Positions 1 to 8,395 of a stretch of 26,748 nt of DNA are shown one piece after another. The stretch's first letter is position 1, and each line of letters begins with the position of its first letter. The notes under the pieces were generated by a model. That model was not told where the DNA came from, made no database searches, and saw nothing but the letters and a program-made list of their open reading frames with translations. Location of the stretch: the IMG/VR virus record IMGVR_UViG_3300025806_000175, positions 1 through 26,748 of that record. One strand, 5' to 3'. Position numbers and translations under genes: made by a program. This stretch comes from a virus.

Positions 1-992
1 ACAGCAGTAGGATTAAAGTTTGTGCCATCAGCTATAAGTAACATACCAGAAGTATTTGTACCCATAGTCAAGTCATCACCTGATATAGTTAAGTCACCAG
101 CAATAGTAACATCAGCACCCGACATTGAAATTGCAGTAGTTGTTCCTGACTTAAGTACAAGATTACCAGAACTGTTAGTTAAAGCACCATACTGAGTACC
201 GTCATCTTTTAGTAGTACATCTGCACCATTTGCGTCAAGTACTACATCACCTACTGTGTCAAGAATTAAATCACCTGTATCATTGACTATATAAGAATTA
301 GTACCACCATGATATATGTTTAGATCTTCACCTGCACCTAATGTAATTCTACCAGTAGCACTGTCACCTGTTAGATCATCTGCATCAGCATCTACATCTA
401 TCTTTAACAAACCACCTGACGTTATGTTAGATGCACCATTATCAATGTTACCAAAGCCTGAAGTTATACTACCAGAATCTAATGCACCTACAGTTGTTAA
501 ACTTGCACCTGTGTCGATATTAGATTCAACCCACGTTTCTAAATCAGCAAACGTAAGCTGTTTCATTGTACCACCATCATTTATAATAAACTGATCTGAG
601 GTTGCTATAGTTACACCAGTAGAAGCAGAGGTACTACCATCTACAATATTAAGTTCAGCAGCAGTAGAAGCAATAGCTGTGCCATTAAAGTTAATAGCAT
701 CTATGTATGCAACACCATCAATGTATAAATCTTTAAACTCTGCACCACTAGAACCTAAATCAAATGCATCATCAGTAGATGGTACAATACTAGTTGCGGC
801 TATAGTAAGTTGTTGTGCTGGTCCTAGTTTAGTTATTGCACCACCTTCTGCTGCTGTACCATCATGCGTATGTCCTGATGTACTAAAGGCAGTTACGATA
901 GCATCAAACTCTCCATCAAAGTCAGAGGCATTAATAATATTACCATCAGCAATATTGTTAGCAGTATCGTTACGTGTATATCCTGTTCCCAT
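1..992 (-). CDS. Tail fibre-like structural protein (3' part cut by window edge)
   Basis: An open frame starts at ATG 992 with AGAAGGT about 8 bases upstream and runs off the left edge without a stop (330 codons visible). The N-terminus contains GHTHDGTAAEGG, a motif I recall from phage tail fibres and collar proteins, followed by long beta-prone stretches rich in Gly, Asp, Thr and Ser (TAAELNIVDGSTS, GDLILDTVGDVVLDANG, AISMSGADVTIAGDLTISG). There are almost no Cys or Trp residues. Low-complexity beta repeats of this kind usually form trimeric fibre shafts or host-contact tail proteins. It is the last visible gene of the late arm and follows the nozzle-like gene by 6 bp, the right position for a tail appendage. 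The receptor-binding tip would lie beyond the window. The role is inferred from composition and position. Confidence 0.75.
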   Translation of the reverse strand, partial: MGTGYTRNDTANNIADGNIINASDFDGEFDAIVTAFSTSGHTHDGTAAEGGAITKLGPAQQLTIAATSIVPSTDDAFDLGSSGAEFKDLYIDGVAYIDAINFNGTAIASTAAELNIVDGSTSASTGVTIATSDQFIINDGGTMKQLTFADLETWVESNIDTGASLTTVGALDSGSITSGFGNIDNGASNITSGGLLKIDVDADADDLTGDSATGRITLGAGEDLNIYHGGTNSYIVNDTGDLILDTVGDVVLDANGADVLLKDDGTQYGALTNSSGNLVLKSGTTTAISMSGADVTIAGDLTISGDDLTMGTNTSGMLLIADGTNFNPTA

Positions 993-998
993 TTTTAA

Positions 999-3002
999 TT
1001 ACCTTCTTGCATGTGTTGCATATTCCAGTGTCAATGCGTCAAGCGCATATGGAACATCTGTATTATTATCTGCTTCAAACTGTGCAGATACAGTTTTACC
1101 TGATCCTGTAGTCTGTGCAGAAAATACTTTCTGTAACTTAGCACCGTATGTAGCAGTTCCATATGCAGCAATACCATAGAATTGAGAAGCATTACTAGAT
1201 GCATTTGTAAATGTTACTGCTGGCATAACTACAGCACCACTCTCATCAAAGTCAAATTTTAAGTTTAGATCAAAGTTTACTCTTCCTTCTGGATCTAGAT
1301 AGAACTGAGCTTTGTATATTGTCTTTCGTATACGTGGATCATTGATAGGATAGAAAGGTGTAGCAAATGTAGTTGCTATATTATTACCATCAAAACTAGA
1401 TGTGTCATTTTCCATTCTGTGTAGATAACCTTCTTTACCTGAAAACAGAACAAACTCAGTTGTTCCTGAATACACACTTGCACATGCTGTTGCTTGTATA
1501 CCTCTGGTTTCTGCAAAGTCAATAACAGATGCTTCACCGGGAGATGCAAATTGTGTAAACAGTATACCTTGTGCATTAGGTCTTGTAAAGCTATTATTCC
1601 AACCTAATAGTCTATATTGTGATTTATTTCTTATAACTAGGCTAAAAAAGTCCGTATGTAATTTTACAAAGTCATTAAACGTACCTTGTATCTTTTTAGT
1701 AATAGGTGCTAATCCAAAGTCACCAATACGTTCAGTAGCACTCAGAAGTCTTAAACCATCAGGAGCCATGAATACAACGTCACCACCTATCTCCTGTACA
1801 CTATCTGTCTGTATACATCCTATGTCACGTGTAATAGGTTGTAAGTTAAATGTTGCTAATGCGTCACCATTTAATCTAAAGATAGATGAATCTGTAAATA
1901 CTATAAGCTGATCTCTAAAACTTTTTATTGCTACTATACTATTATCTAAACCTATATTACCAGCACCATTACCACTTTGGAAATCTGTAGTGGTTAGTGG
2001 TGCACCAAAACTTAACACCCTACCTTTAGCATAAAAGATATGATTCTTATGTGTAGCAACTACTTTAGCTCCAATAACATCAGAAGGTGCACTATCTAGT
2101 ACAGTAAATGTAGTGCCATTATATAGTGCAGGTGCATTCACACCGTCAACCAACACAAGTGTTTTTGTACCTGTAAAGTCAATGATGTCAAATCGTGTAT
2201 TAATTGCACCTTCTCTATCACTAGAGATAAATGTTATAACTGCATTATTAGCAGGGCTACTAGCTAATTCAGGGTCAATAACAATATTTACTTCTTTAGT
2301 ACCTGCATCAGAATAAGAAGATACAGTAGTAATAACTGTGTATGTTTTATCTATACCTGCAATAGTAAATACATCACCTGCTTGTGGAAATGTATCAAAC
2401 GCATCTGCTACTAATGTTGTACCTGTTTGACTAGCACCATCAACTAATGGCGTACCATAGTTAGGTTTATTTATTTTAGTGTAGCCACTACCTGATGTTT
2501 CTAATATATCTGCATTAAGTGCTACAACAGCTTTATCATTAAAGTATGTAATACCATTAGCATAGTTTTCTGTTGTTACAGTAGCAAATGTTACAAGTGC
2601 ACCATTAGCAGGGCTAGAGTTTAATGAGGTAGTTAAAGTAAGTGTTGCTCTATTATTAGTAGAACTAAACGAAACACCACCACCTGCTATTGTATATGTA
2701 CCAGAGACACCTGCTACAGTTAGTGTATCACCAACAGCAGGAGTAGTATGTATTGCTCCTATGATTAATGTAGTACCAGACTGACTAGCTCCATGCACAA
2801 CTGGATTACCATACGGAGCCATAATAGCACTGTCAAACTTAGCATATCCTTGTATACGTTTATAACCCCCATCAATAGAGGGTTCATAGTTACGTAGTAT
2901 TCTAGCAGAGCCGGGTGCATTAATAGCTTGTTGCAATGGGCTAAGATTAGTTACTAATCCACCCTTGAACTCTATTCTAAATGTCTCCCATGCGTCAGGC
3001 AT
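999..3002 (-). CDS. Tail nozzle / DNA-stabilisation-type protein with duplicated insert domain
   Basis: A 667-aa protein. Residues about 270-560 alternate short beta segments with turns (IVAIKSFRDQLIVFTD, GGDVVFMAPDGLRLLS, YRLLGWNN), resembling the beta-propeller of podoviral tail nozzle or packaged-DNA stabilisation proteins (P22 gp10 or T7 gp12 class). Between the N-terminus and the propeller there are two related segments of about 80 aa. One begins near PVVHGASQSGTTL and the other near PLVDGASQTGTTL; each continues with GD-x-(L/F)T(V/I)AG(V/I), a TYT element and SSPAN(G/N)A. The first seems inserted in the propeller start, since NGITYFNDKAVVAL follows it. The stop is 6 bp from the fibre gene, and the start shares its A with the end of the adaptor gene. 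Tail assignment is from order and fold impression; an exact family is not claimed. Confidence 0.6.
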   Translation of the reverse strand: MPDAWETFRIEFKGGLVTNLSPLQQAINAPGSARILRNYEPSIDGGYKRIQGYAKFDSAIMAPYGNPVVHGASQSGTTLIIGAIHTTPAVGDTLTVAGVSGTYTIAGGGVSFSSTNNRATLTLTTSLNSSPANGALVTFATVTTENYANGITYFNDKAVVALNADILETSGSGYTKINKPNYGTPLVDGASQTGTTLVADAFDTFPQAGDVFTIAGIDKTYTVITTVSSYSDAGTKEVNIVIDPELASSPANNAVITFISSDREGAINTRFDIIDFTGTKTLVLVDGVNAPALYNGTTFTVLDSAPSDVIGAKVVATHKNHIFYAKGRVLSFGAPLTTTDFQSGNGAGNIGLDNSIVAIKSFRDQLIVFTDSSIFRLNGDALATFNLQPITRDIGCIQTDSVQEIGGDVVFMAPDGLRLLSATERIGDFGLAPITKKIQGTFNDFVKLHTDFFSLVIRNKSQYRLLGWNNSFTRPNAQGILFTQFASPGEASVIDFAETRGIQATACASVYSGTTEFVLFSGKEGYLHRMENDTSSFDGNNIATTFATPFYPINDPRIRKTIYKAQFYLDPEGRVNFDLNLKFDFDESGAVVMPAVTFTNASSNASQFYGIAAYGTATYGAKLQKVFSAQTTGSGKTVSAQFEADNNTDVPYALDALTLEYATHARR

Positions 3003-3751
3003 TATAGACCATCCAAGCTCGACCCTGCTGTAGACCTAGCTGAACCTAGTCTACGTCCTCCTGTTGCAGCAGGGATCATATAAGATCTCATGTAGTGGTA
3101 TCTATTAATCAACATAGAACGCATTGCCTTAATGCCCTCATCTGACCTCTCCTTGAGCACTACAGCGTCTTGAGTGTTGCCCCTGAACATTAATGCATGA
3201 AACATTGCAGCGTCCACTACAACGTGCTTAAAACGATCAGGGATCACCATTGTGTCACCATGTGCGTCTAGGTCTGCTTGAAATACATAATAGTCATAGA
3301 CTAGTGTATATGCCTGATCTGGAGGCTCTACCAATCCATACTTTAAATCAGGCCCATGAAATACATAACGTGGTAATGCGCGTTGTTGACTAGCTGCATA
3401 TTCCTGATCTACGTATTTCTCTAAGTATTCATCATAAGATATTATAGATAATTTTCTAGTGTCATTTCCTAGCGTAGCGTTCTCTTTTATTCTGAATGAT
3501 TCAAAGTCAAGAAGTTTAGCGTCAGTAGGAAATGCATATCTGGTTGTACCAGCAGTAAGGACTTGTTCTTTTTGTGAATGGTTAAAAGGCCACTCGTATT
3601 CACTCTCATTAATATATCGTATAGCAGAATTAACTGCATCTTTTATATGAGCATAAAAACCAGTAGAGGCTGCGAAGTTTGTACTAGTTAGTTCAACTTC
3701 ATTGAGCCTCTTATTAACATCATTAACTAATGTAAGAAATGTAGTAGCCAT
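3002..3751 (-). CDS. Head-tail adaptor (connector) protein
   Basis: A 249-aa, mainly helical protein. It opens with TFLTLVNDVNKRLNEVEL and then DAVNSAIRYINESEYEWPF, typical of podoviral adaptor proteins of the P22 gp4 or SU10 adaptor type that bind below the portal. A beta-rich middle (GTTRYAFPTDAKLLDF, YGLVEPPDQAYTLVYDYY) and a helical end (DAAMFHALMFRGNTQDAVVLKERSDEGIKAM) follow; the last 20 residues are Gly/Ser/Arg-rich and probably extended. It lies between the capsid genes and the nozzle-like gene, the usual place. AGGGAA precedes the ATG. A terminator-like hairpin separates it from the upstream decoration gene. The family call rests on remembered motif layout and synteny. Confidence 0.7.
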   Translation of the reverse strand: MATTFLTLVNDVNKRLNEVELTSTNFAASTGFYAHIKDAVNSAIRYINESEYEWPFNHSQKEQVLTAGTTRYAFPTDAKLLDFESFRIKENATLGNDTRKLSIISYDEYLEKYVDQEYAASQQRALPRYVFHGPDLKYGLVEPPDQAYTLVYDYYVFQADLDAHGDTMVIPDRFKHVVVDAAMFHALMFRGNTQDAVVLKERSDEGIKAMRSMLINRYHYMRSYMIPAATGGRRLGSARSTAGSSLDGL

Positions 3752-3773
3752 TGAATATTCCCTATGTATGAAA

Positions 3774-3797
3774 GGGGTAGAGCGTTAACCCTACCCC
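3774..3797 (-). terminator. Weak terminator-like hairpin after the decoration gene
   Basis: Read on the minus strand, GGGGTAG (3797-3791) pairs with CTACCCC (3780-3774) around a 10-nt loop, followed only by TTT and then CAT. The 7-bp stem is GC-rich but the U tract is short, so partial termination or 3'-end protection is more likely than a full stop. It falls between the decoration-like gene and the adaptor gene, where reduced read-through would lower tail protein relative to capsid protein. Confidence 0.5.
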
Positions 3798-3809
3798 AAA
3801 CATTACGTA

Positions 3810-4304
3810 TTACGCAAGCGTATCACGATCTACTTCATCAGCACCTACTGTGCCTAGCGCATCCATGTCCATTAAAAGAGCATAAACACGAACTACACCA
3901 GCAGTAGTTGTACCTGTCATGGCTTGAATTAAGATGTCAAGCGTATCGTCAGCAGCAGCAGCGGATATTGGTCCGTTACCAGCACTAACAGAATAGACAC
4001 CAACTGCTTTTGCGTCAGGAATAAATCCATCAACAAATGCATCTGGGTCTACGCCAGTTACACCTAAGTCAAGAGCTACGTCAGTAGACGTACCAGCATG
4101 AATTGTAGTAACTTCCATACCTGCATCAAGCACTGCATGATTAGCAGGAATAGTCATTACCTGTATGATGTCAGCAGCGGCTAATGCAGTACCTTTAGAG
4201 GTAGCAGCCGCACCGAAATCGATTGATGTTTCATGCATGAAAGGTTGTCTTCCACGCATACTCGCGCCACGAGGTGTTGATAATTGAGCAGTAACTGTAG
4301 CCAT
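3810..4304 (-). CDS. Capsid decoration / head-stabilising-like protein
   Basis: A 164-aa acidic, Ala/Gly/Thr-rich, beta-prone protein directly after the major capsid gene (15 bp gap). GGGAGGGATTGA provides a strong ribosome site before ATG 4304. Segments such as DIIQVMTIPANHAVLDAG and TSTDVALDLGVTGVDPDAF look like a small beta-barrel. Similar short proteins next to the capsid gene in podoviruses act as decoration proteins or minor head proteins, but I recognise no specific family. It shares the capsid promoter and lies before a terminator-like hairpin, so it is probably made at high level. A minor tail role is an alternative. Confidence 0.5.
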   Translation of the reverse strand: MATVTAQLSTPRGASMRGRQPFMHETSIDFGAAATSKGTALAAADIIQVMTIPANHAVLDAGMEVTTIHAGTSTDVALDLGVTGVDPDAFVDGFIPDAKAVGVYSVSAGNGPISAAAADDTLDILIQAMTGTTTAGVVRVYALLMDMDALGTVGADEVDRDTLA

Positions 4305-4319
4305 TGTTCAATCCCTCCC

Positions 4320-5378
4320 TTAAACCAAACAGTAACGTGCAACACTTAGAGCTTCTGGTCTAAGTATCTTACGTCCATACAAATGCATTCCCCGAACTAT
4401 ATCGGCAAAGCTATCTGGATCACGATATGTCTCTGTCTTATTAATCTGCTCGGCAGTTGCTACAGCAGAAGAATGTCCAGATACAATCATACCAAAGTTG
4501 GAAGCATTAGTACCACCAGTAGTAGATGGGCCTGTTCCAATTGAAGGTAGGTTGTTAGACATATATACTTTAAAACCATGAAGGTTATTAAGTATAAGAC
4601 CATTTTGGATTCCGCTTCCACCAAAGTCACCATTGAGAAGACGAGAGTCTTCATCTTTGAGAACCTCAACGAAAACTGGATCAACAACAAGCCAACGATT
4701 GTTGGTGTCAACATTTTGTTGATCAAGCAAACGAGCCATACGAGCTACGATTTGTAATGGGTTAGCATTACCTGAACCGGGTGTAGCAGAAGTTGCCCCA
4801 CCAGCACGTGCCTGAATACCAATTGCACTAGAACCAGAACCACCAAACTCAGCAGCATCTATTTTCATAGTGTCTAAGAGTTCGTCAGTACCTGCTGTAG
4901 ATACAGCAACCGCACCATTAACAGTTGTGTTAACAGCACTAGCATTGCTATGCAAAGCAGTCTGTTTGAAACCAGTTAAGTAACCAAGAGCGTCTTGGTC
5001 AAACTGGTCAGCTAGTCTGTAAGCCGCACGATCAGTAGCAAGCTGTTGGAAGTTAATGTGAGAGTGTGCCTCTTCAATGTCATCGACTTTAAATGCAAAG
5101 TAGTTTGCTTTGTCGATGGTGAGAGAGAACTCTTCATCATCCAAGTCTTGCGGAGTAATCGTAGTACCACGAGCATATGCTTTGACCGTGATTTCTGGCT
5201 CCTTAATTATTTTAACGCTATCGCCCATGTTTGCGATCTCGCCAAAGTAGTCACTATTTGTAATAGCTTCAACTATTGAAGCCTTACGAAAAGCTACTTG
5301 TACCTGCTTAGAGTAGATAATTGGTGAAAAATTACCATTAGGCAGGTTGCCGTAGCCTGATACAGATGAAAATGCCAT
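4320..5378 (-). CDS. Major capsid protein
   Basis: A 352-aa protein with the layout of HK97-fold capsid proteins of marine podoviruses. The N-terminal arm includes NFSPIIYSKQVQVAFRKASI. A loop and spine region follow (GDSVKIIKEPEITVKAY, FALKV-like FAFKVDDIEEAHSHI), then the helical YRLADQFDQDALGYL and a later NNRWLVVDPVFVEVLKDE that fits the A-domain strand. The end, DIVRGMHLYGRKILRPEAL, is typical of the last domain. It follows the scaffold gene and precedes the decoration-like gene. It has its own promoter and a 200-nt leader, and AAGGAG sits 10 bases before the ATG. No protease gene is visible, so maturation probably relies on the scaffold alone. Confidence 0.85.
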   Translation of the reverse strand: MAFSSVSGYGNLPNGNFSPIIYSKQVQVAFRKASIVEAITNSDYFGEIANMGDSVKIIKEPEITVKAYARGTTITPQDLDDEEFSLTIDKANYFAFKVDDIEEAHSHINFQQLATDRAAYRLADQFDQDALGYLTGFKQTALHSNASAVNTTVNGAVAVSTAGTDELLDTMKIDAAEFGGSGSSAIGIQARAGGATSATPGSGNANPLQIVARMARLLDQQNVDTNNRWLVVDPVFVEVLKDEDSRLLNGDFGGSGIQNGLILNNLHGFKVYMSNNLPSIGTGPSTTGGTNASNFGMIVSGHSSAVATAEQINKTETYRDPDSFADIVRGMHLYGRKILRPEALSVARYCLV

Positions 5379-5406
5379 TTTATTTTCTCCTTATACGACA
5401 TCCTAT

Positions 5407-5423
5407 GCGTACATAAAGTACGC
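5407..5423 (+). terminator. Hairpin in the capsid leader; terminator-like on the plus strand
   Basis: GCGTAC (5407-5412) and GTACGC (5418-5423) form a perfect 6-bp stem with loop ATAAA. On the plus strand it is followed by GATTTTTT, so it could stop antisense transcription entering the capsid region. On the minus strand the same hairpin sits in the capsid mRNA leader, about 30 nt before the start codon, where it could protect the 5' end. Either role is inferred from structure only. Confidence 0.45.
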
Positions 5424-5578
5424 GATTTTTTATCTACCTTAAGGGCCGTGAACTAAGAGGTTGTATATGTAAGGCCAACTACACATAGGCTCTTCATCAT
5501 CGGGTTGTCTTAGAAGTATAGTGTAATATAGTTAGGTAGTCTTATTCAAGGGCTAACTATATCTTGCGACTATGTATA

Positions 5579-5606
5579 GTTATATACACAATCTACTGTT
5601 TGTCAA
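5579..5606 (-). promoter_or_regulatory. Late promoter for the major capsid gene
   Basis: On the minus strand there is a perfect -35 TTGACA (5606-5601), a 16-bp spacer and TATAAC (5584-5579) followed by TATACAT. It lies in the 234-bp gap between the scaffold stop and the capsid start, which holds no gene and is long for this tightly packed arm. The sequence TATAACTATA is shared with the promoter at 16766-16794. Transcripts would carry a leader of about 190 nt. Confidence 0.65.
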
Positions 5607-5612
5607 CACTTA

Positions 5613-6470
5613 TTATCGTGCCGATCCAGATATATCATAAATAAACTTCTGCTGTCTGATTGCTTCCATAATGTCATCCGATTGATTTTCGTATTCCTTT
5701 GCGGTCATACGTTGTACATCAGACTCTTTCAAGAAACCACCTGACTCATTAGCCATCGGTTTACTACGTTTTCCTTTAGTAGATACAGACTTAGCTGCAT
5801 CTTTATTACTATTAGCTTTCTTAGTTGTAATGTTCTTATCTGCTTTGTATAAGTCTATTGCTCTACCAGCAGATCGTGCGTCACTATCGTTTTCGTACAA
5901 AGCATTTTGTATCCATTGTGGCTGATCTTCTGCCCATGTATGGAAGTCTTCATCATTACGTATGTCATCAAAGTCTGGATGCATCTGTAACAACTCTGTC
6001 TCTGCACGTTGTTTGCTTACGTCCTGTTGCATATCGTCTAATGCTTTAACACGTTGCTCTAGACTAGCTGATTGCTCTGCTGCTTTCTTCATAGCTATTG
6101 TTTCTACTATAGCAGCAACATCAGGATACTCTTTAGCCCATGTGTCTATGTCCTCGTCAGACTTAGGAAGCTTAATCTGTTTCTTAGTTGACTGTTCTAA
6201 CTGGCTCTTCAATGCAGATATCTCAACCTTTAGTTCTTCTGTCTGTTTCTGTTGATGCCTACGTAGATCTGAATATCTTTTCTTAAATGTTTTTTCTTCA
6301 GCAGTAGTGGGTTCACTTTCTACTTCTTCTGTTGAGGCATTCTGTTTTTGTTCATCTAGTAGCTGTTCTAGTTCTTCTTCATCCTTCTTAAGTTTCTCAT
6401 CCTTACTATATGGTCTAGCTACAAATGCTACTTTACTTGGTTGTACTTCTACTTCTGTTACGTCTGACAT
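5613..6470 (-). CDS. Capsid scaffolding protein
   Basis: A 285-aa, highly charged, almost wholly helical protein with strong coiled-coil character: DEKLKKDEEELEQLLDEQKQ near residues 23-42 and KKRYSDLRRHQQKQTEELKVEISALKSQLEQ near 63-95 (in part quoted only to show the heptads). Then come DIDTWAKEYPDVAAIVE and an HPDFDDIRNDEDFHTWAEDQP segment often seen in phage scaffolds. The C-terminus is basic with a short helix (AIRQQKFIYDISGSAR) suited to capsid binding. It is directly upstream of the major capsid gene. AAAGGAAA precedes ATG 6470. No Cys is present. It would direct procapsid assembly and then leave the shell. Confidence 0.8.
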   Translation of the reverse strand: MSDVTEVEVQPSKVAFVARPYSKDEKLKKDEEELEQLLDEQKQNASTEEVESEPTTAEEKTFKKRYSDLRRHQQKQTEELKVEISALKSQLEQSTKKQIKLPKSDEDIDTWAKEYPDVAAIVETIAMKKAAEQSASLEQRVKALDDMQQDVSKQRAETELLQMHPDFDDIRNDEDFHTWAEDQPQWIQNALYENDSDARSAGRAIDLYKADKNITTKKANSNKDAAKSVSTKGKRSKPMANESGGFLKESDVQRMTAKEYENQSDDIMEAIRQQKFIYDISGSAR

Positions 6471-6488
6471 ATTATATTTCCTTTCGTT

Positions 6489-6524
6489 GGGGCTATGGTA
6501 GCCTTGTTAGGGGCATAGGTAGCC
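6489..6524. repeat. Imperfect 21-bp tandem repeat in scaffold leader
   Basis: GGGGCTATGGTAGCC (6489-6503) and GGGGCATAGGTAGCC (6510-6524) are separated by TTGTTA, giving two near-identical 21-bp units in the 66-bp gap between the 576-aa gene and the scaffold gene. The first unit contains a short inverted repeat, GGCTA-TGG-TAGCC. The function is unknown; a weak RNA hairpin in the scaffold leader is possible. Confidence 0.5.
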
Positions 6525-6536
6525 AACACATGTGGT

Positions 6537-8267
6537 TTATTTTCTTGAAGCTAAACCACCACGCTTCATCTTCTTTTGTTTTTTTCTTTTAGGTATAAAG
6601 CCACCTTTACTTCCTTCTACGCCTCCAAAGTCACCCTCTTCAGCAGCAGCAGTTTCAGAGTCAGGTGCATCTGGGTCTGGTGCGTCAGGTCCACTAAATT
6701 GATCAACACCGGGTTCTGACAAACCACCACGTTGATCCATTGAAGAAGTTTCATCAGTTTGTGTGCCTGTTTCTGCTGGATCTTGCGTTTGCATTTGTCC
6801 AACAGACTGCGCCCCCGGTCCAACAGGATCTGGATCAGGTGCCTCAGCAGGCGGTGATTTATCAAAGTCTGCTTTTGCTTTATTTTTTCTATCTTGTAGT
6901 TCCCTGTCTCTTACTGTTGCTTGATAATTTATTTCATTATTCACTGTTGAATAACCTAGTGTTGTATTTGGTCCTATTGTAGTATAACCGTCTGGCGTTG
7001 CAGTAGAACCTTGTGGTCTATCACCTCTACCCACAGCATCTGCATGACTAGCAACCTGAGCAGGGGTTGCACCAAAAGACATAGATAAGGCAGCAGTTTG
7101 AGTAGCTGTACTATATCCTGCAACTGAATCTTTAGCATTGCCTAATGCAGTAGAATTAGCGTCCCTTTGCATTTGAGCAAATGTTTCAGGTCTGTCTGTA
7201 CGTAGGGTTGAATATGCTCTAGCTTTATTAAGATTCTTAGTGCCTAGAGCTACATTTATTGCTCCTTTTGGACGATCAGTTCGATTATAATCTACTACCT
7301 CAGGGGCAACACCTGTTATATCATACATCGAACCCGGCGTAGGACCAAAAGTAGGAGCCTGTGCTACCATACCAAACCTATCTGCTACAGCAGATGCAAC
7401 ACCACCCACCACACTAGCACCCGTTGATATAGGAGACATTGGATTAACTGAAAGATACTCGGCTGTATTTCCCATAAACTGCCCAATACTAGCCTTCATA
7501 GGATTTTCTTTAGCCCAGTCACCATAATTAGCCAGTTCAGTAGGTGTCATTTCATCAAAAGATTTTTCTGTACCTGCATTACCTCGTTGCTCACCGCCAG
7601 CAGATTCCTGTGGTGTCATAGTACCATCTGAATTGATGCCTGTATTAATAGGATCACCCGGTGTAGTCTCATCATATTGATCGTCTGCTAGTACAGATGT
7701 TGTTCCTACTCTTGTACCAGATGTAGGATTAGCTTGAGCTAGAGTTGGTTTAGGTACAAAGCCTTTTGGTAGCGGTGGAAAGAACTTACCTGCAATTTTA
7801 GTAACCATTAGTTCCTGTCCTGTAGCTGGATTATGATACCGTGTAGGTGGTTGATACCCATCACCTATGTCACCTATTAACTGTCCACCTCTACTATAAC
7901 TAGGTACACCACCTTTACTCATTTCATTCTCAGGTCCACCACTAACAATAATTAAATCTTCCATACCAAATGGTACATCATCATCTATTGTAGCTTCATC
8001 AGAGTTACCCATCTGACCCATATCTTCCATACGAGACAAGCCCTTCTTAGCTTTGTCACGTATCATCATTAGTTTTTCTAAACCAATAAAGCGTACAACG
8101 TCAGCAGGAAATACAAACTCACCCGGACTTAGCTTTGCATCTATATCATCTCGTACCTCTTCTTTAAGTGAGCCTGAAGGTACATCATTACCAGACACGG
8201 GATCAGTAGTATTACCCTGATCCCTTAAGCCACCATCTTGAAACATTTCCATTTGACTATTATACAT
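6537..8267 (-). CDS. Conserved virion-associated protein of unknown function
   Basis: A 576-aa protein between portal and scaffold. Its N-terminal 120 residues carry a conserved pattern that I recall from marine podovirus contigs: SLKEEVRDDIDAKLSPGEFV, FPADVVRFIGLEKLM, and GNSDEATIDDDVPF. The middle and end are Pro/Gly/Asp/Thr-rich and look disordered (for example PDPDPVGPGAQSVGQMQ), finishing with a basic tail, KKQKKMKRGGLASRK. Low complexity and charge suggest an internal virion or ejected protein, but nothing shows this directly. The start overlaps the end of the small upstream gene by 8 bp. The Lys/Gly tail recalls the KGG motifs of the small late proteins near 14-15 kb. Function is not assigned. 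Confidence 0.6.
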   Translation of the reverse strand: MYNSQMEMFQDGGLRDQGNTTDPVSGNDVPSGSLKEEVRDDIDAKLSPGEFVFPADVVRFIGLEKLMMIRDKAKKGLSRMEDMGQMGNSDEATIDDDVPFGMEDLIIVSGGPENEMSKGGVPSYSRGGQLIGDIGDGYQPPTRYHNPATGQELMVTKIAGKFFPPLPKGFVPKPTLAQANPTSGTRVGTTSVLADDQYDETTPGDPINTGINSDGTMTPQESAGGEQRGNAGTEKSFDEMTPTELANYGDWAKENPMKASIGQFMGNTAEYLSVNPMSPISTGASVVGGVASAVADRFGMVAQAPTFGPTPGSMYDITGVAPEVVDYNRTDRPKGAINVALGTKNLNKARAYSTLRTDRPETFAQMQRDANSTALGNAKDSVAGYSTATQTAALSMSFGATPAQVASHADAVGRGDRPQGSTATPDGYTTIGPNTTLGYSTVNNEINYQATVRDRELQDRKNKAKADFDKSPPAEAPDPDPVGPGAQSVGQMQTQDPAETGTQTDETSSMDQRGGLSEPGVDQFSGPDAPDPDAPDSETAAAEEGDFGGVEGSKGGFIPKRKKQKKMKRGGLASRK

Positions 8268-8382
8268 TTATATGTTCCCTTAGTTGTTTAAGTTTCTGAT
8301 ACGCACTGATTGATCCTTGCGCTCTGTGCATTGTAACCATATCGGTAGATTGTTCTAACGTCTTTCTTTCACTCTCAATCAT
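8260..8382 (-). CDS. Small helical protein following the portal gene
   Basis: A 40-aa frame starting at ATG 8382 (MIESERKTLEQ...AYQKLKQLREHINV), almost all helical with heptad-like Leu spacing. Phages often carry such a short coiled-coil gene directly after the portal. It sits in the 128-bp gap between the portal stop and the next start, and its stop overlaps the 576-aa gene's ATG by 8 bp, a typical coupled arrangement. The frame stays open upstream into the portal gene, but that extension is Gln/His-rich shadow sequence. No clear ribosome site is visible, so the exact start is uncertain. Function is unknown. Confidence 0.5.
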   Translation of the reverse strand: MIESERKTLEQSTDMVTMHRAQGSISAYQKLKQLREHINV

Positions 8383-8395
8383 AGAGTCTAGATAA

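Noticed and set aside
679-1179. Plus-strand frame opposite the tail fibre and nozzle genes
   Set aside because: Spans the junction of two minus-strand genes and has the Ser/Ala/Val-rich composition of an antisense reading.
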